This document shows positions 1-6,045 of a stretch of 8,973 nucleotides of DNA, one piece after another. The stretch is from assembly GCA_013042765.1 (NCBI GenBank), contig JABDPP010000167.1, positions 1-8,973 of the forward strand, written 5' to 3'. The translations under genes and the position numbers were made by a program. The DNA is from Litoreibacter sp. GTDB lineage: Bacteria; Pseudomonadota; Alphaproteobacteria; Rhodobacterales; Rhodobacteraceae. Below the pieces are notes generated by a model, which saw nothing but the letters and a program-made list of their open reading frames with translations, ran no database searches and was not told the DNA's origin. The stretch's first letter is position 1. The number at the start of each line of letters is the position of its first letter.

Positions 1-1
1 G

Positions 2-1603
2 GCAACCCATGGTGCCCCCACGGTTGCCAATGCTCACCCGCACCGTGCCGGTCGCGTCGCCGTCGTACACAATGGCATCATTGAGAATTTCAAGGAGTTG
101 CGCGCCGAGCTGGCTGAGCTTGGCGTGCAGTCCAGCACCGAGACTGATACCGAAACCGTGGTACTTCTGGCCGAGCATTACCTGAGCGATGGCCTTGATC
201 CCCGCGAGGCGGCTGAAAAAACAATCTCGCGCCTGGAAGGCGCGTTCGCCCTGTGTTTCCTGTTCGAGGGCGAGGAAGACCTGATGATCGCTGCACGCAA
301 GGGATCGCCCCTCGCAATCGGTCATGGCGACGGCGAGATGTTCGTGGGGTCCGACGCGATTGCGATGGCCCCGATGACCAGCCAGGTTACCTATCTTGAA
401 GAAGGCGACCGCGCCATCCTGACCCGCGACAGTCTTGAGATCTTCGACAGCTCCGGCCGGCGCGCGAACCGAGAGATACGCACGATCAAACCGGACGCCG
501 CCCGCGTCGAGAAGGGCGGATACAAGCATTTCATGGCCAAGGAGATCGCGGAGCAACCGACGGTCCTCGCCGAGGCCATTGCCGCCTATATGAACGCAGA
601 AGGCACCGGGGTCGAGCTGCCCTCCGAGCCTATTGATTTCAGTCAGACCGACCGACTGGTGATGGTGGCCTGCGGCACCGCCCATATCGCCTGTCAGGTG
701 GCGAAATACTGGTTCGAACAACTCGCGGGCCTGCCGGTGGAAACCGATATCGCGTCCGAGTTCCGCTATCGCAACCCTCCCATTTCGGACAAATCCTTCG
801 CAATCTTCGTCAGCCAGTCGGGGGAGACAGCGGACACGCTCGCCGCGTTACGCTATGCGCAGGACAAGGCAGCCAAGATCATCTCCATCGTAAATGTGCC
901 GGAAAGCTCGATCGCGCGGGAAAGCGACATCGCCCTTCCGATCCATGCCGGTGTGGAGATCGGCGTAGCCTCAACCAAGGCTTTTTCCTGCCAGTTGCTG
1001 TCACTGGCCATGCTCGCGCTTCTCGCCGCGAAGCAACGCGGTAGGATAACCGACACAGAACTAACCGAGCATCTCGACGCGCTCCGCAGCATGCCGGGTC
1101 TGCTGAACCAGGCGCTCGGCATGGAAGACACCATCGCCGCGATAGCGGGGAAGATCTCCAGCGCTCGCGATGTGTTGTTCCTTGGCCGTGGCCCGCTCTA
1201 CCCGCTGGCATTGGAAGGCGCTCTGAAACTAAAGGAAATCAGTTACATACACGCTGAGGGCTACGCGTCCGGTGAGTTGAAACATGGCCCGATCGCGCTG
1301 ATCGACAAGACGGTGCCCGTGGTGGTACTCGCCCCGCGCGACGAGCTCTTCGAGAAAACGGTTTCCAATATGCAGGAGGTCATGGCACGCGGCGGAAAGG
1401 TCGTTTTGATCACCGACGCCAAGGGGTCCGAGGCAGCAGGTGACGGCGTGTGGGAAGCCATCATCATGCCAGCAGTGACCCCTATCTTGGCACCGATCCT
1501 TTATGCCATCCCTGCGCAGCTTCTGTCCTACCACGCGGCGGTCGCCAAGGGCACGGATGTCGATCAGCCCCGCAACCTCGCAAAATCCGTAACGGTGGAA
1601 TAA
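2..1603 (+). CDS. glmS: Glucosamine-fructose-6-phosphate aminotransferase (isomerizing), 5'-truncated by window edge
   Basis: GlmS makes glucosamine-6-phosphate from fructose-6-phosphate and glutamine in the cytosol, the first committed step to UDP-GlcNAc for peptidoglycan and LPS. The reading frame is open from base 2, and its first residues (ATHGAPTVANAHPH, then VVHNGIIENF) match the glutaminase domain from about residue 75 of E. coli GlmS. About 74 N-terminal residues, including the catalytic Cys, therefore lie outside the window. The visible 533 residues plus 74 give about 607, the usual length. Two SIS domains follow: CGTAH at fragment residues 224-228 and SQSGET at 271-276, then GRGPLYPLALEGALKLKE at 395-412 and EGYASGELKHGP at 419-430. 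The C-terminus DVDQPRNLAKSVTVE carries the conserved catalytic Lys. The TTG at 98 is an internal Leu, not a start. The stop overlaps the next gene's ATG by one base. Identification is very secure. Confidence 0.98.
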   Translation, partial: ATHGAPTVANAHPHRAGRVAVVHNGIIENFKELRAELAELGVQSSTETDTETVVLLAEHYLSDGLDPREAAEKTISRLEGAFALCFLFEGEEDLMIAARKGSPLAIGHGDGEMFVGSDAIAMAPMTSQVTYLEEGDRAILTRDSLEIFDSSGRRANREIRTIKPDAARVEKGGYKHFMAKEIAEQPTVLAEAIAAYMNAEGTGVELPSEPIDFSQTDRLVMVACGTAHIACQVAKYWFEQLAGLPVETDIASEFRYRNPPISDKSFAIFVSQSGETADTLAALRYAQDKAAKIISIVNVPESSIARESDIALPIHAGVEIGVASTKAFSCQLLSLAMLALLAAKQRGRITDTELTEHLDALRSMPGLLNQALGMEDTIAAIAGKISSARDVLFLGRGPLYPLALEGALKLKEISYIHAEGYASGELKHGPIALIDKTVPVVVLAPRDELFEKTVSNMQEVMARGGKVVLITDAKGSEAAGDGVWEAIIMPAVTPILAPILYAIPAQLLSYHAAVAKGTDVDQPRNLAKSVTVE

Positions 1604-2166
1604 TGGCAAAACACTACCCCGAGATCAGCGACGCACATCGCGAGTTTGTCGAAGCGCAGCACATCTTCTTTTCGGGAAGTGCCGCCCCCGAGGGGCGGGT
1701 CAACGTCTCCCCGAAGGGCATGGACAGCCTGCGGATCCTGGGCCCCAACCGCGTGCTCTGGCTCAACCTGACCGGCAGCGGCAACGAGACCGCCGCACAT
1801 CTGACCGAAGACCCGCGCATGACGCTGATGTGGTGTTCGTTCTCAAAGCGCCCGCTGATCTTGCGGATGTATGGGACAGCGCATGCCGTGCACCGCACCG
1901 ATGCAAGGTGGGAAGAGCTCTACGCGCTCTTTCCGAGTTCGGTTGGCGCCCGTCAGATCTTCGACATGACGGTCGATCTGGTCCAGACCTCCTGCGGATA
2001 TGCGGTTCCCTTCATGGAGTTCGCAGGAGAGCGGGACACCCTGACCCACTGGAACGAGGACAAGGGCGCTGAGGGGATCGAAAAGTTCTGGGCCGAAAAG
2101 AACGCCGAGACGCTGGACGGCAAGCCCACGGATATCCTCGCCCTCAGTATCGGTGAAACCGAGTGA
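1603..2166 (+). CDS. Pyridoxamine 5'-phosphate oxidase family (split-barrel flavin-binding) protein
   Basis: The product is 187 aa. It looks like a PNPOx-like split-barrel protein of the small general group that binds FMN, F420 or heme, not PdxH itself. The sequence shows an N-terminal segment with GRVNVSPKGMDSLRIL (residues 31-46), then VLWLNLTGSGNETAAHL (51-67), which resembles the strand-plus-helix that contacts the flavin phosphate. RPLILRMYGTA (83-93) follows in the barrel. The substrate is unknown. The ATG at 1603-1605 shares one base with the glmS TAA, and a GGTGGA just upstream inside glmS can act as ribosome binding site. The last four bases overlap the next start. This suggests translational coupling with both neighbours. 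An ATG further upstream (1450) lies in an overlapping frame inside glmS and is not a credible start. Family is confident; function is open. Confidence 0.9.
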   Translation: MAKHYPEISDAHREFVEAQHIFFSGSAAPEGRVNVSPKGMDSLRILGPNRVLWLNLTGSGNETAAHLTEDPRMTLMWCSFSKRPLILRMYGTAHAVHRTDARWEELYALFPSSVGARQIFDMTVDLVQTSCGYAVPFMEFAGERDTLTHWNEDKGAEGIEKFWAEKNAETLDGKPTDILALSIGETE

Positions 2167-2870
2167 GCCTGACCGCAGAGGCCGCGCTGGAACAGCTCCG
2201 CGCCCATGAGAACACCATGAAAGCCGCTGAAATGGCTTCGTATCATAAGGCCCCGCGAGTCTATCTTGGTGTTGCCAATCCAGTGATCGACGCCTTGGTC
2301 AAAGACTGGCGCGCGGCGCTCGATGTCCCCGGGCGCGTGGCGCTCGCAAGCGATCTTTGGAAGACCGATTTCCATGAAGCCCGCGTTGCCGCAGCCAAGC
2401 TTCTGACGCAGGCACGCCTGCGCCCCGATGATCAGCCATCATGGGAGCTGATTGCCTCCTGGGTACCGGATTTCGATGGCTGGGCGCTTGCCGATCACGC
2501 CTCTATCGCCGGTCAGAAACGTCTGGTCTGGGACCCCACCCGCATCGGTCAGGTCGAGGACTGGACCCGTTCGGAACATATGTGGACCCGCCGTGCGGCA
2601 TTGGTCATGACCCTGCCCTGGACCAAGCAAAACGATCCCAAACCTGCCGACATTGCCTTACGCGAAAGGGTTTTGGGCTGGGCTGCGAATTACGCGGACG
2701 ACCCGAACCGCTTCATTCAGAAAGCCGTGGCCTGGTGGCTGCGCGACCTGTCAAAACATGATCCCGATCGGGTCAGTGAGTTTCTCGATACCCATGGCGA
2801 CCGGATGAAACCCTTTGCCCGGAAAGAAGCCGCTCGCCTTCTTCCTGCAAACCCGCAAGATCCGGAATGA
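2163..2870 (+). CDS. DNA alkylation repair protein, AlkD-like HEAT-repeat glycosylase
   Basis: The product is 235 aa and nearly all helical, typical of AlkD-family DNA glycosylases, which excise N3- and N7-alkylated purines using a HEAT-like solenoid. From memory of B. cereus AlkD, the active site uses Trp109, Asp113, Arg148 and Trp187. Equivalents are visible here in order and spacing: W107 and D111 in DGWALADHAS, R143/R144 in MWTRRAALVM, and W191 in KAVAWWLRDL. The catalytic set therefore appears intact. The GTG start at 2163 forms a GTGA overlap with the preceding stop, a common coupled arrangement, and the frame carries the family N-terminus (EAALEQLRAHENTMKAAEMASYHKA). The gene is third in the glmS-flavoprotein-AlkD run. 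I use no gene symbol because alkC/alkD assignment across the wider family is uncertain. Substrate range cannot be read from the sequence. Confidence 0.92.
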   Translation: MSLTAEAALEQLRAHENTMKAAEMASYHKAPRVYLGVANPVIDALVKDWRAALDVPGRVALASDLWKTDFHEARVAAAKLLTQARLRPDDQPSWELIASWVPDFDGWALADHASIAGQKRLVWDPTRIGQVEDWTRSEHMWTRRAALVMTLPWTKQNDPKPADIALRERVLGWAANYADDPNRFIQKAVAWWLRDLSKHDPDRVSEFLDTHGDRMKPFARKEAARLLPANPQDPE

Positions 2871-2944
2871 TCGATCGCTTATTCTTGATTGAAATAGTCG
2901 CTTATCGACTTGTAGCCGTATGAGACCCGCAGTAGTCTTCTCGC
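2871..2944 (+). promoter_or_regulatory. Upstream region of moaA with short repeats
   Basis: This 74-bp gap carries TCGCTTAT twice (2875-2882 and 2898-2905, 23 bp apart). The second copy lies inside a perfect inverted repeat AGTCG-CTTAT-CGACT (2896-2910). A weak -35-like TTGATT sits at 2885-2890, but no convincing -10 follows, and no strong Shine-Dalgarno precedes the moaA ATG. It is the likely promoter/leader of moaA because the upstream gene has just ended, but moaA could also be read through from the glmS operon. The gap is too short for a Moco riboswitch, and I see none. Confidence 0.35.
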
Positions 2945-3949
2945 ATGAACGCCCCTTTGATTGATCCGTTTCAGCGCGCCATCACCTATCTGCGCCTGTC
3001 CGTCACCGACCGCTGTGACTTCCGCTGCGTCTATTGCATGTCCGAGAACATGCAGTTCCTTCCCAAAAAGGAGCTTCTGACGCTCGAGGAGCTGGACCGC
3101 ATGTGCTCCGCCTTCATTAGGCTTGGTGTTGAAAAGCTGCGGATTACAGGCGGCGAACCGCTGGTGCGCCGCGGGATCATGACCTTCTTTGACGGCATGG
3201 CGCGTCATCTGGAAAGCGGAGCGTTAAAAGAGCTGACACTGACCACGAACGGCTCGCAGTTGGAGAAATATGCCGACGCGCTTTACGCAGCTGGCGTGCG
3301 GCGGGTGAATATATCGCTCGATACTCTGGACGAGGACAAATTTGCGGAGATCACCCGTTGGGGCCGACTGCCGCAGGTTCTGCGTGGTGTCGAAGCGGCT
3401 CTTAAGGCTGGTCTTCGGGTCAAAATCAACGTGGTGGCCCTGAAGGGTTTCAACGAAAGCGAGCTTTTTGACATCGCCGTCTGGTGCGCCGAACACGACA
3501 TGGACCTCACTTTCATCGAAGTGATGCCCATGGGCGATATCGGCAACGAAAACCGTCTTGGCCAGTATTGGTCGCTCAAGGACCTTCGCGCAACGCTCGC
3601 CGAGCAGTTCGAGCTGACGGATCTGGCAGAGCGCTCCGGTGGCCCTGCCCGCTACGTCCGGATCGAGGAAACAGGCCAGAAGATCGGTTTCATCACGCCT
3701 CTTACGCATAATTTCTGCGAAAGCTGCAACCGCGTCCGGATCACCTGCACCGGAGAGATCTACACCTGTCTCGGTCAGGAAGGTAAATCGGACCTACGGG
3801 AGCCCTTGCGCGCCTCAGAGGCGGACGCCCCATTGGAAGAAGCCATTCGCGCCGCGATCGGGCTGAAACCAAAGGGGCACGATTTCGATTACTCCCGCCA
3901 GGAACTGGGTGGCCAGATGTCCCGGCACATGTCCCATACCGGCGGCTGA
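2945..3949 (+). CDS. moaA: GTP 3',8-cyclase MoaA (molybdenum cofactor biosynthesis)
   Basis: MoaA is a radical-SAM enzyme that, with MoaC, converts GTP to cyclic pyranopterin monophosphate, the first step of molybdenum cofactor synthesis. The product is 334 aa, the normal length. The SAM-binding [4Fe-4S] motif CxxxCxxC is C24-C28-C31 in [21 protein letters not shown] (67-76) is the SAM-contacting GGEP segment, and LTTNGSQL and NISLDTL follow in the barrel. The second cluster site is CxxC-x13-C (C258, C261, C275) in [14 protein letters not shown] and IYTCLG. The protein ends in Gly-Gly, a conserved tail needed for activity in characterised MoaA. The ATG at 2945 gives the typical alphaproteobacterial N-terminus ([24 protein letters not shown]). 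No other moa gene is in the window. Identification is secure. Confidence 0.98.
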   Translation: MNAPLIDPFQRAITYLRLSVTDRCDFRCVYCMSENMQFLPKKELLTLEELDRMCSAFIRLGVEKLRITGGEPLVRRGIMTFFDGMARHLESGALKELTLTTNGSQLEKYADALYAAGVRRVNISLDTLDEDKFAEITRWGRLPQVLRGVEAALKAGLRVKINVVALKGFNESELFDIAVWCAEHDMDLTFIEVMPMGDIGNENRLGQYWSLKDLRATLAEQFELTDLAERSGGPARYVRIEETGQKIGFITPLTHNFCESCNRVRITCTGEIYTCLGQEGKSDLREPLRASEADAPLEEAIRAAIGLKPKGHDFDYSRQELGGQMSRHMSHTGG

Positions 3950-3984
3950 CCGACCGGATTTGTGACGTAACGGGTCGGCTTTTT
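3950..3984 (+). terminator. Possible intrinsic terminator after moaA
   Basis: Directly after the moaA stop, CCGACC (3950-3955) can pair with GGTCGG (3973-3978) as a 6-bp GC-rich stem around a 17-nt loop. It is followed by C and five T (3980-3984). The run of T supports termination. The long loop and short stem make it weak, and it lies only 16 nt before the next start codon, so read-through into the glycosyltransferase is possible. Confidence 0.4.
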
Positions 3985-4000
3985 GGAAGAGTGAGCGGCC

Positions 4001-5044
4001 ATGCCAGATCTCTACGTGACGAATTTCAATCGCAATTTCACGGGTGTATCGGCGACAGCCGCCAATGTGGTGCGCCAGCAGATGCATCTGCACGATCTGC
4101 GTCTGGTCGGCCACCCTCTGCCCGGGGCTCCGGACCCGATCACACGTGCCGAGGCCCGCAACCTGTCGCGCACCCCGCCCGAAGGGAAACCGTTCTCGAT
4201 CTGGCACGTGCGCCGCAACCCGGAAATGCGCGTGGCGCTTTGGGCCCGCGATGTGGCCCGCCTGCCGATCCGGATTGTTTTCACTTCCGCTGCACAACGC
4301 CTGCATTCGGCCTATCCCCGCCTCCTGATCTCGCGGATGGATGCGGTGATTGCCACGACCGAGGCAGCCGCGGATTTCGTCCCCCATGTACGCGCGGTCG
4401 TCCCGCACGGGGTAGATACGGAGCTCTTCACTCCGGCCGCCAATCGCGCGCAGGCGTGGCGGGCGCAGGGGTTCGGCGGCACAATGGGGATCGCCACAAT
4501 CGGACGGATCCGCCCCGAGAAAGGAACCGATCTCTTTGTCGAGGCTATGCTGCGGCTTCTGCCCCAGGTGCCGGGGGCGACAGCGCTCGTGATCGGACGC
4601 GCCGGGAACGAGCATCGCGGCTTTCAGGCTGGCCTCATCGAAAAAGCCAGAGCCGCAGGCCTGTCCGACCGCATTCTCTTTCCCGGGGAGGTGGCTGCGG
4701 ACGCTCTACCCGCTTTGATGCGCAGCCTGTCACTGGTCGTGCAACTGCCGCGCTACGAGGGCTACGGCATGGTGCCCCTTGAAGGCATGGCATCGGGCGT
4801 GCCGTTTGTCGGCACAGAAACCGGGTATTACTCCGATTTCTCGGCACAGGGACGCGCCGGCATCATTGTCGCACTGGAAGATGCGGCAGCGGCCGCGACG
4901 GCGGCTAAGTCATTGTTAAGTAGAGACGATCTCTACGACGCCGCAGCGCGTGCGGCCAGAGACGTGGCGCAGTCCAGCTTCAGCGCAAGCGCTGAGGCCG
5001 CCGGCATTGAAGCGGTGTATCAGGAACTTTGGCAAAAAGACTAA
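4001..5044 (+). CDS. GT4-family glycosyltransferase, LpcC-like (putative LPS core mannosyltransferase)
   Basis: The product is 347 aa with the two-domain GT-B layout of retaining GT4 enzymes. The N-terminal acceptor domain begins VTNFNRNFTGVSATAANVV, resembling the NFKRRLSGVTSTI-type opening of LpcC-type core mannosyltransferases. The C-terminal nucleotide-sugar domain shows PHGVDTELFTP (135-145), GRIRPEKGTDLFVEAM (168-183) with the conserved Arg/Lys pair, and the E-x7-E motif in RYEGYGMVPLEGMASGVP (E253, E261). There is no signal peptide or membrane segment, so it probably works at the cytosolic face of the inner membrane on lipid A-core. The ATG at 4001 is preceded by GGAAGAGTGAG. The 51-bp gap from moaA holds a weak terminator candidate. 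The GT4 call is firm. Mannose donor and LPS-core role are inferred from resemblance to LpcC and are tentative. Confidence 0.88.
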   Translation: MPDLYVTNFNRNFTGVSATAANVVRQQMHLHDLRLVGHPLPGAPDPITRAEARNLSRTPPEGKPFSIWHVRRNPEMRVALWARDVARLPIRIVFTSAAQRLHSAYPRLLISRMDAVIATTEAAADFVPHVRAVVPHGVDTELFTPAANRAQAWRAQGFGGTMGIATIGRIRPEKGTDLFVEAMLRLLPQVPGATALVIGRAGNEHRGFQAGLIEKARAAGLSDRILFPGEVAADALPALMRSLSLVVQLPRYEGYGMVPLEGMASGVPFVGTETGYYSDFSAQGRAGIIVALEDAAAAATAAKSLLSRDDLYDAAARAARDVAQSSFSASAEAAGIEAVYQELWQKD

Positions 5045-5083
5045 CCCTGCCGCACAGCCGTAGCCGCAGACATCAATCGCAAA

Positions 5084-5779
5084 TCAATGCCGCGGCGCAC
5101 CCGCACGGTCGAGGCTCATGTCCGCAGCCAAGGCACCCAATGCCTCGCGATTGAGGACCCTGATTTTCCGCTTGTTGATCGCAATCAGTTCCTTGTCGCG
5201 TAGCTGCCCAAGTTCCTTGTTCACCGTCTGCCGTGAACAGCCGACAATCTCGGCCAGATGTGCCTGACTCAGCGTCAATGTCGCGGTCGACGTCGACATC
5301 CGGTGGAGGTATTTGCAGAGCCGCTGGCCAACTGTGTAGAACTGATCGACCATCTTGAACATGTTATCTCGGGAGATGCGGTCGCTCTGGATCGCGAGCA
5401 GATTGCGCACGAAGACTGTCGATCGCAGCTGGCCAAAAAGAAGGGGTGTCGCGCAAAACAGGGTAACGGCACCCGGAAAGGCCACGCAGGAGGCCGCGCA
5501 CATACGCTCCCCAATTGCCTCGATCTCCCCCAGTGTTTCGCCAGGCCCGGCATGGTTGATGATGGACTGGTGCCCCTCCGGGCCGATGCAGCTTACCTCA
5601 ACGACGCCCTCTGCAATCAGGGTCATGCCATTGGCGGGTTCACCTTGAGCAAGGATCAATGTGGGTTTCGAAAAACTGCGCAGAGAACAGGAATCGAGGA
5701 AATCGATCCGATCATCTTCGGACATGTCCTTGAGCAGTTCGCACTCGAGCAAGTGTTCAAACCTCAAGCTATTTTTCAT
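5084..5779 (-). CDS. Crp/Fnr-family transcriptional regulator, effector unknown
   Basis: The product is 231 aa with a cNMP-binding-type beta-roll (about residues 10-120), a dimer helix (about 120-155) and a winged HTH (about 165-215). The recognition helix lies in LAEIVGCSRQTVNKELGQL, with S182-R183-Q184-T185 where E. coli Crp has S-R-E-T, so the Glu that reads Crp sites is Gln here. The phosphate-binding cassette GETLGEIEAIGERMCAAS has Ala-Ala where Crp has Arg-Ser, so canonical cAMP binding is unlikely. There is no Fnr-type N-terminal cysteine cluster, although eight Cys are spread along the protein (13, 31, 64, 94, 98, 109, 155, 181). The ATG at 5779 is chosen over the adjacent TTG (5782) and has GAGG 9 nt upstream. 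The gene converges with the glycosyltransferase (39-bp gap) and lies downstream of the M20D gene. The palindrome at 5980-5995 suggests autoregulation. Confidence 0.93.
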   Translation of the reverse strand: MKNSLRFEHLLECELLKDMSEDDRIDFLDSCSLRSFSKPTLILAQGEPANGMTLIAEGVVEVSCIGPEGHQSIINHAGPGETLGEIEAIGERMCAASCVAFPGAVTLFCATPLLFGQLRSTVFVRNLLAIQSDRISRDNMFKMVDQFYTVGQRLCKYLHRMSTSTATLTLSQAHLAEIVGCSRQTVNKELGQLRDKELIAINKRKIRVLNREALGALAADMSLDRAGAPRH

Positions 5780-5785
5780 CAAGCC

Positions 5786-5793
5786 ACCCCTCT
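5786..5793 (-). promoter_or_regulatory. Ribosome binding site of the Crp/Fnr gene
   Basis: On the minus strand AGAGGGGT precedes the start region, with its GAGG core 9 nt from the ATG at 5779. It supports starting at or beside that ATG. The overlapping TTG is 3 nt closer and cannot be excluded. Confidence 0.5.
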
Positions 5794-5825
5794 GCCCGAA
5801 GCTCGGATCACGTCTCCAAACGAAA

Positions 5826-5857
5826 GTCGGAAGGTCAGGTCACCCTAACCTCCCGAC
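5826..5857 (-). promoter_or_regulatory. Stem-loop in the leader of the Crp/Fnr gene
   Basis: As minus-strand RNA, GUCGGGAGGU and ACCUUCCGAC form a continuous 10-bp stem (one G-U pair) with a 12-nt loop, ending 46 nt before the start codon. It is followed by TTTCGTTT. It could be an attenuator-like element, a terminator of leader transcription or an mRNA-stabilising hairpin. No small ORF or known riboswitch was recognised around it. Confidence 0.45.
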
Positions 5858-5952
5858 AGATCTTCTGAAAACATAGTCTTCCTACTGGATACCCCCGGCA
5901 CCCCAAAAGCTCAGCCGCAAAAACAAGACACACCACTCACGGCGCGCAACCA

Positions 5953-5961
5953 GTTATGGCA
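5953..5961 (-). promoter_or_regulatory. Candidate extended -10 promoter element for the Crp/Fnr gene
   Basis: On the minus strand TGC is followed directly by CATAAC, an extended -10 (TGn) with a 4/6 match to TATAAT. It starts 21 nt after the palindrome at 5980-5995, the spacing of a class II Crp promoter, where the site is centred at -41.5. Transcription would start near 5945-5947, giving a leader of about 167 nt. No good -35 hexamer is present, as expected for an activator-dependent promoter. This is a prediction only. Confidence 0.4.
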
Positions 5962-5971
5962 TGCAGCGTAC

Positions 5972-5995
5972 AAAAAATGTGTCGCCTAGGCGACA
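5972..5995 (-). terminator. Possible intrinsic terminator of the M20D gene, overlapping the palindrome
   Basis: Read on the minus strand, the palindrome can fold as TGTCGC/GCGACA with a CTAG tetraloop, followed by CA and six T (5977-5972). It lies 50 bp after the M20D stop. A 6-bp stem is short and the U-tract is offset by two bases, so it is a plausible but modest terminator. The same DNA also fits an operator. Confidence 0.4.
5980..5995. promoter_or_regulatory. Perfect 16-bp palindrome TGTCG-N6-CGACA, candidate Crp/Fnr-family operator
   Basis: TGTCGCCTAGGCGACA is its own reverse complement. It has the Crp half-site architecture (TGTGA-N6-TCACA) with one changed position per half. The form TGTCG-N6-CGACA resembles sites described for the CO sensor CooA, whose recognition helix, as I recall, also carries Gln where Crp has Glu. 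The regulator encoded about 200 bp downstream has Arg-Gln at those positions. It is probably an autoregulatory site. The alternative is that the palindrome is only a terminator stem. Confidence 0.5.
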
Positions 5996-6045
5996 AAAAT
6001 ATCCTTCTCTTTCTTTTCCCGTAGCCCCTTGGATGCGAAACGCTA

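Noticed and set aside
98..100. TTG as start of the glmS reading frame
   Set aside because: The frame is open and conserved glutaminase sequence continues upstream to the window edge; this is Leu in the motif IIENFKEL.
2886..2899. Fnr-like box before moaA (TTGAT half-site)
   Set aside because: Only the left half matches TTGAT-N4-ATCAA; the right half reads ATAGT.
2871..2944. Moco riboswitch upstream of moaA
   Set aside because: The 74-bp gap is too short, and no multi-stem architecture is visible.
3815..4782. Long open frames opposite moaA and within the glycosyltransferase (3815-4615 on -, 3991-4782 on +)
   Set aside because: They overlap strongly supported genes and show low-complexity Arg/Pro/Gly-rich translations typical of alternate frames in GC-rich DNA.
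5279..5298. TGTCG and CGACA half-sites inside the Crp/Fnr coding region
   Set aside because: The spacer is 10 bp instead of 6, and the sequence encodes the Ser/Thr-rich stretch before the HTH; best taken as chance.
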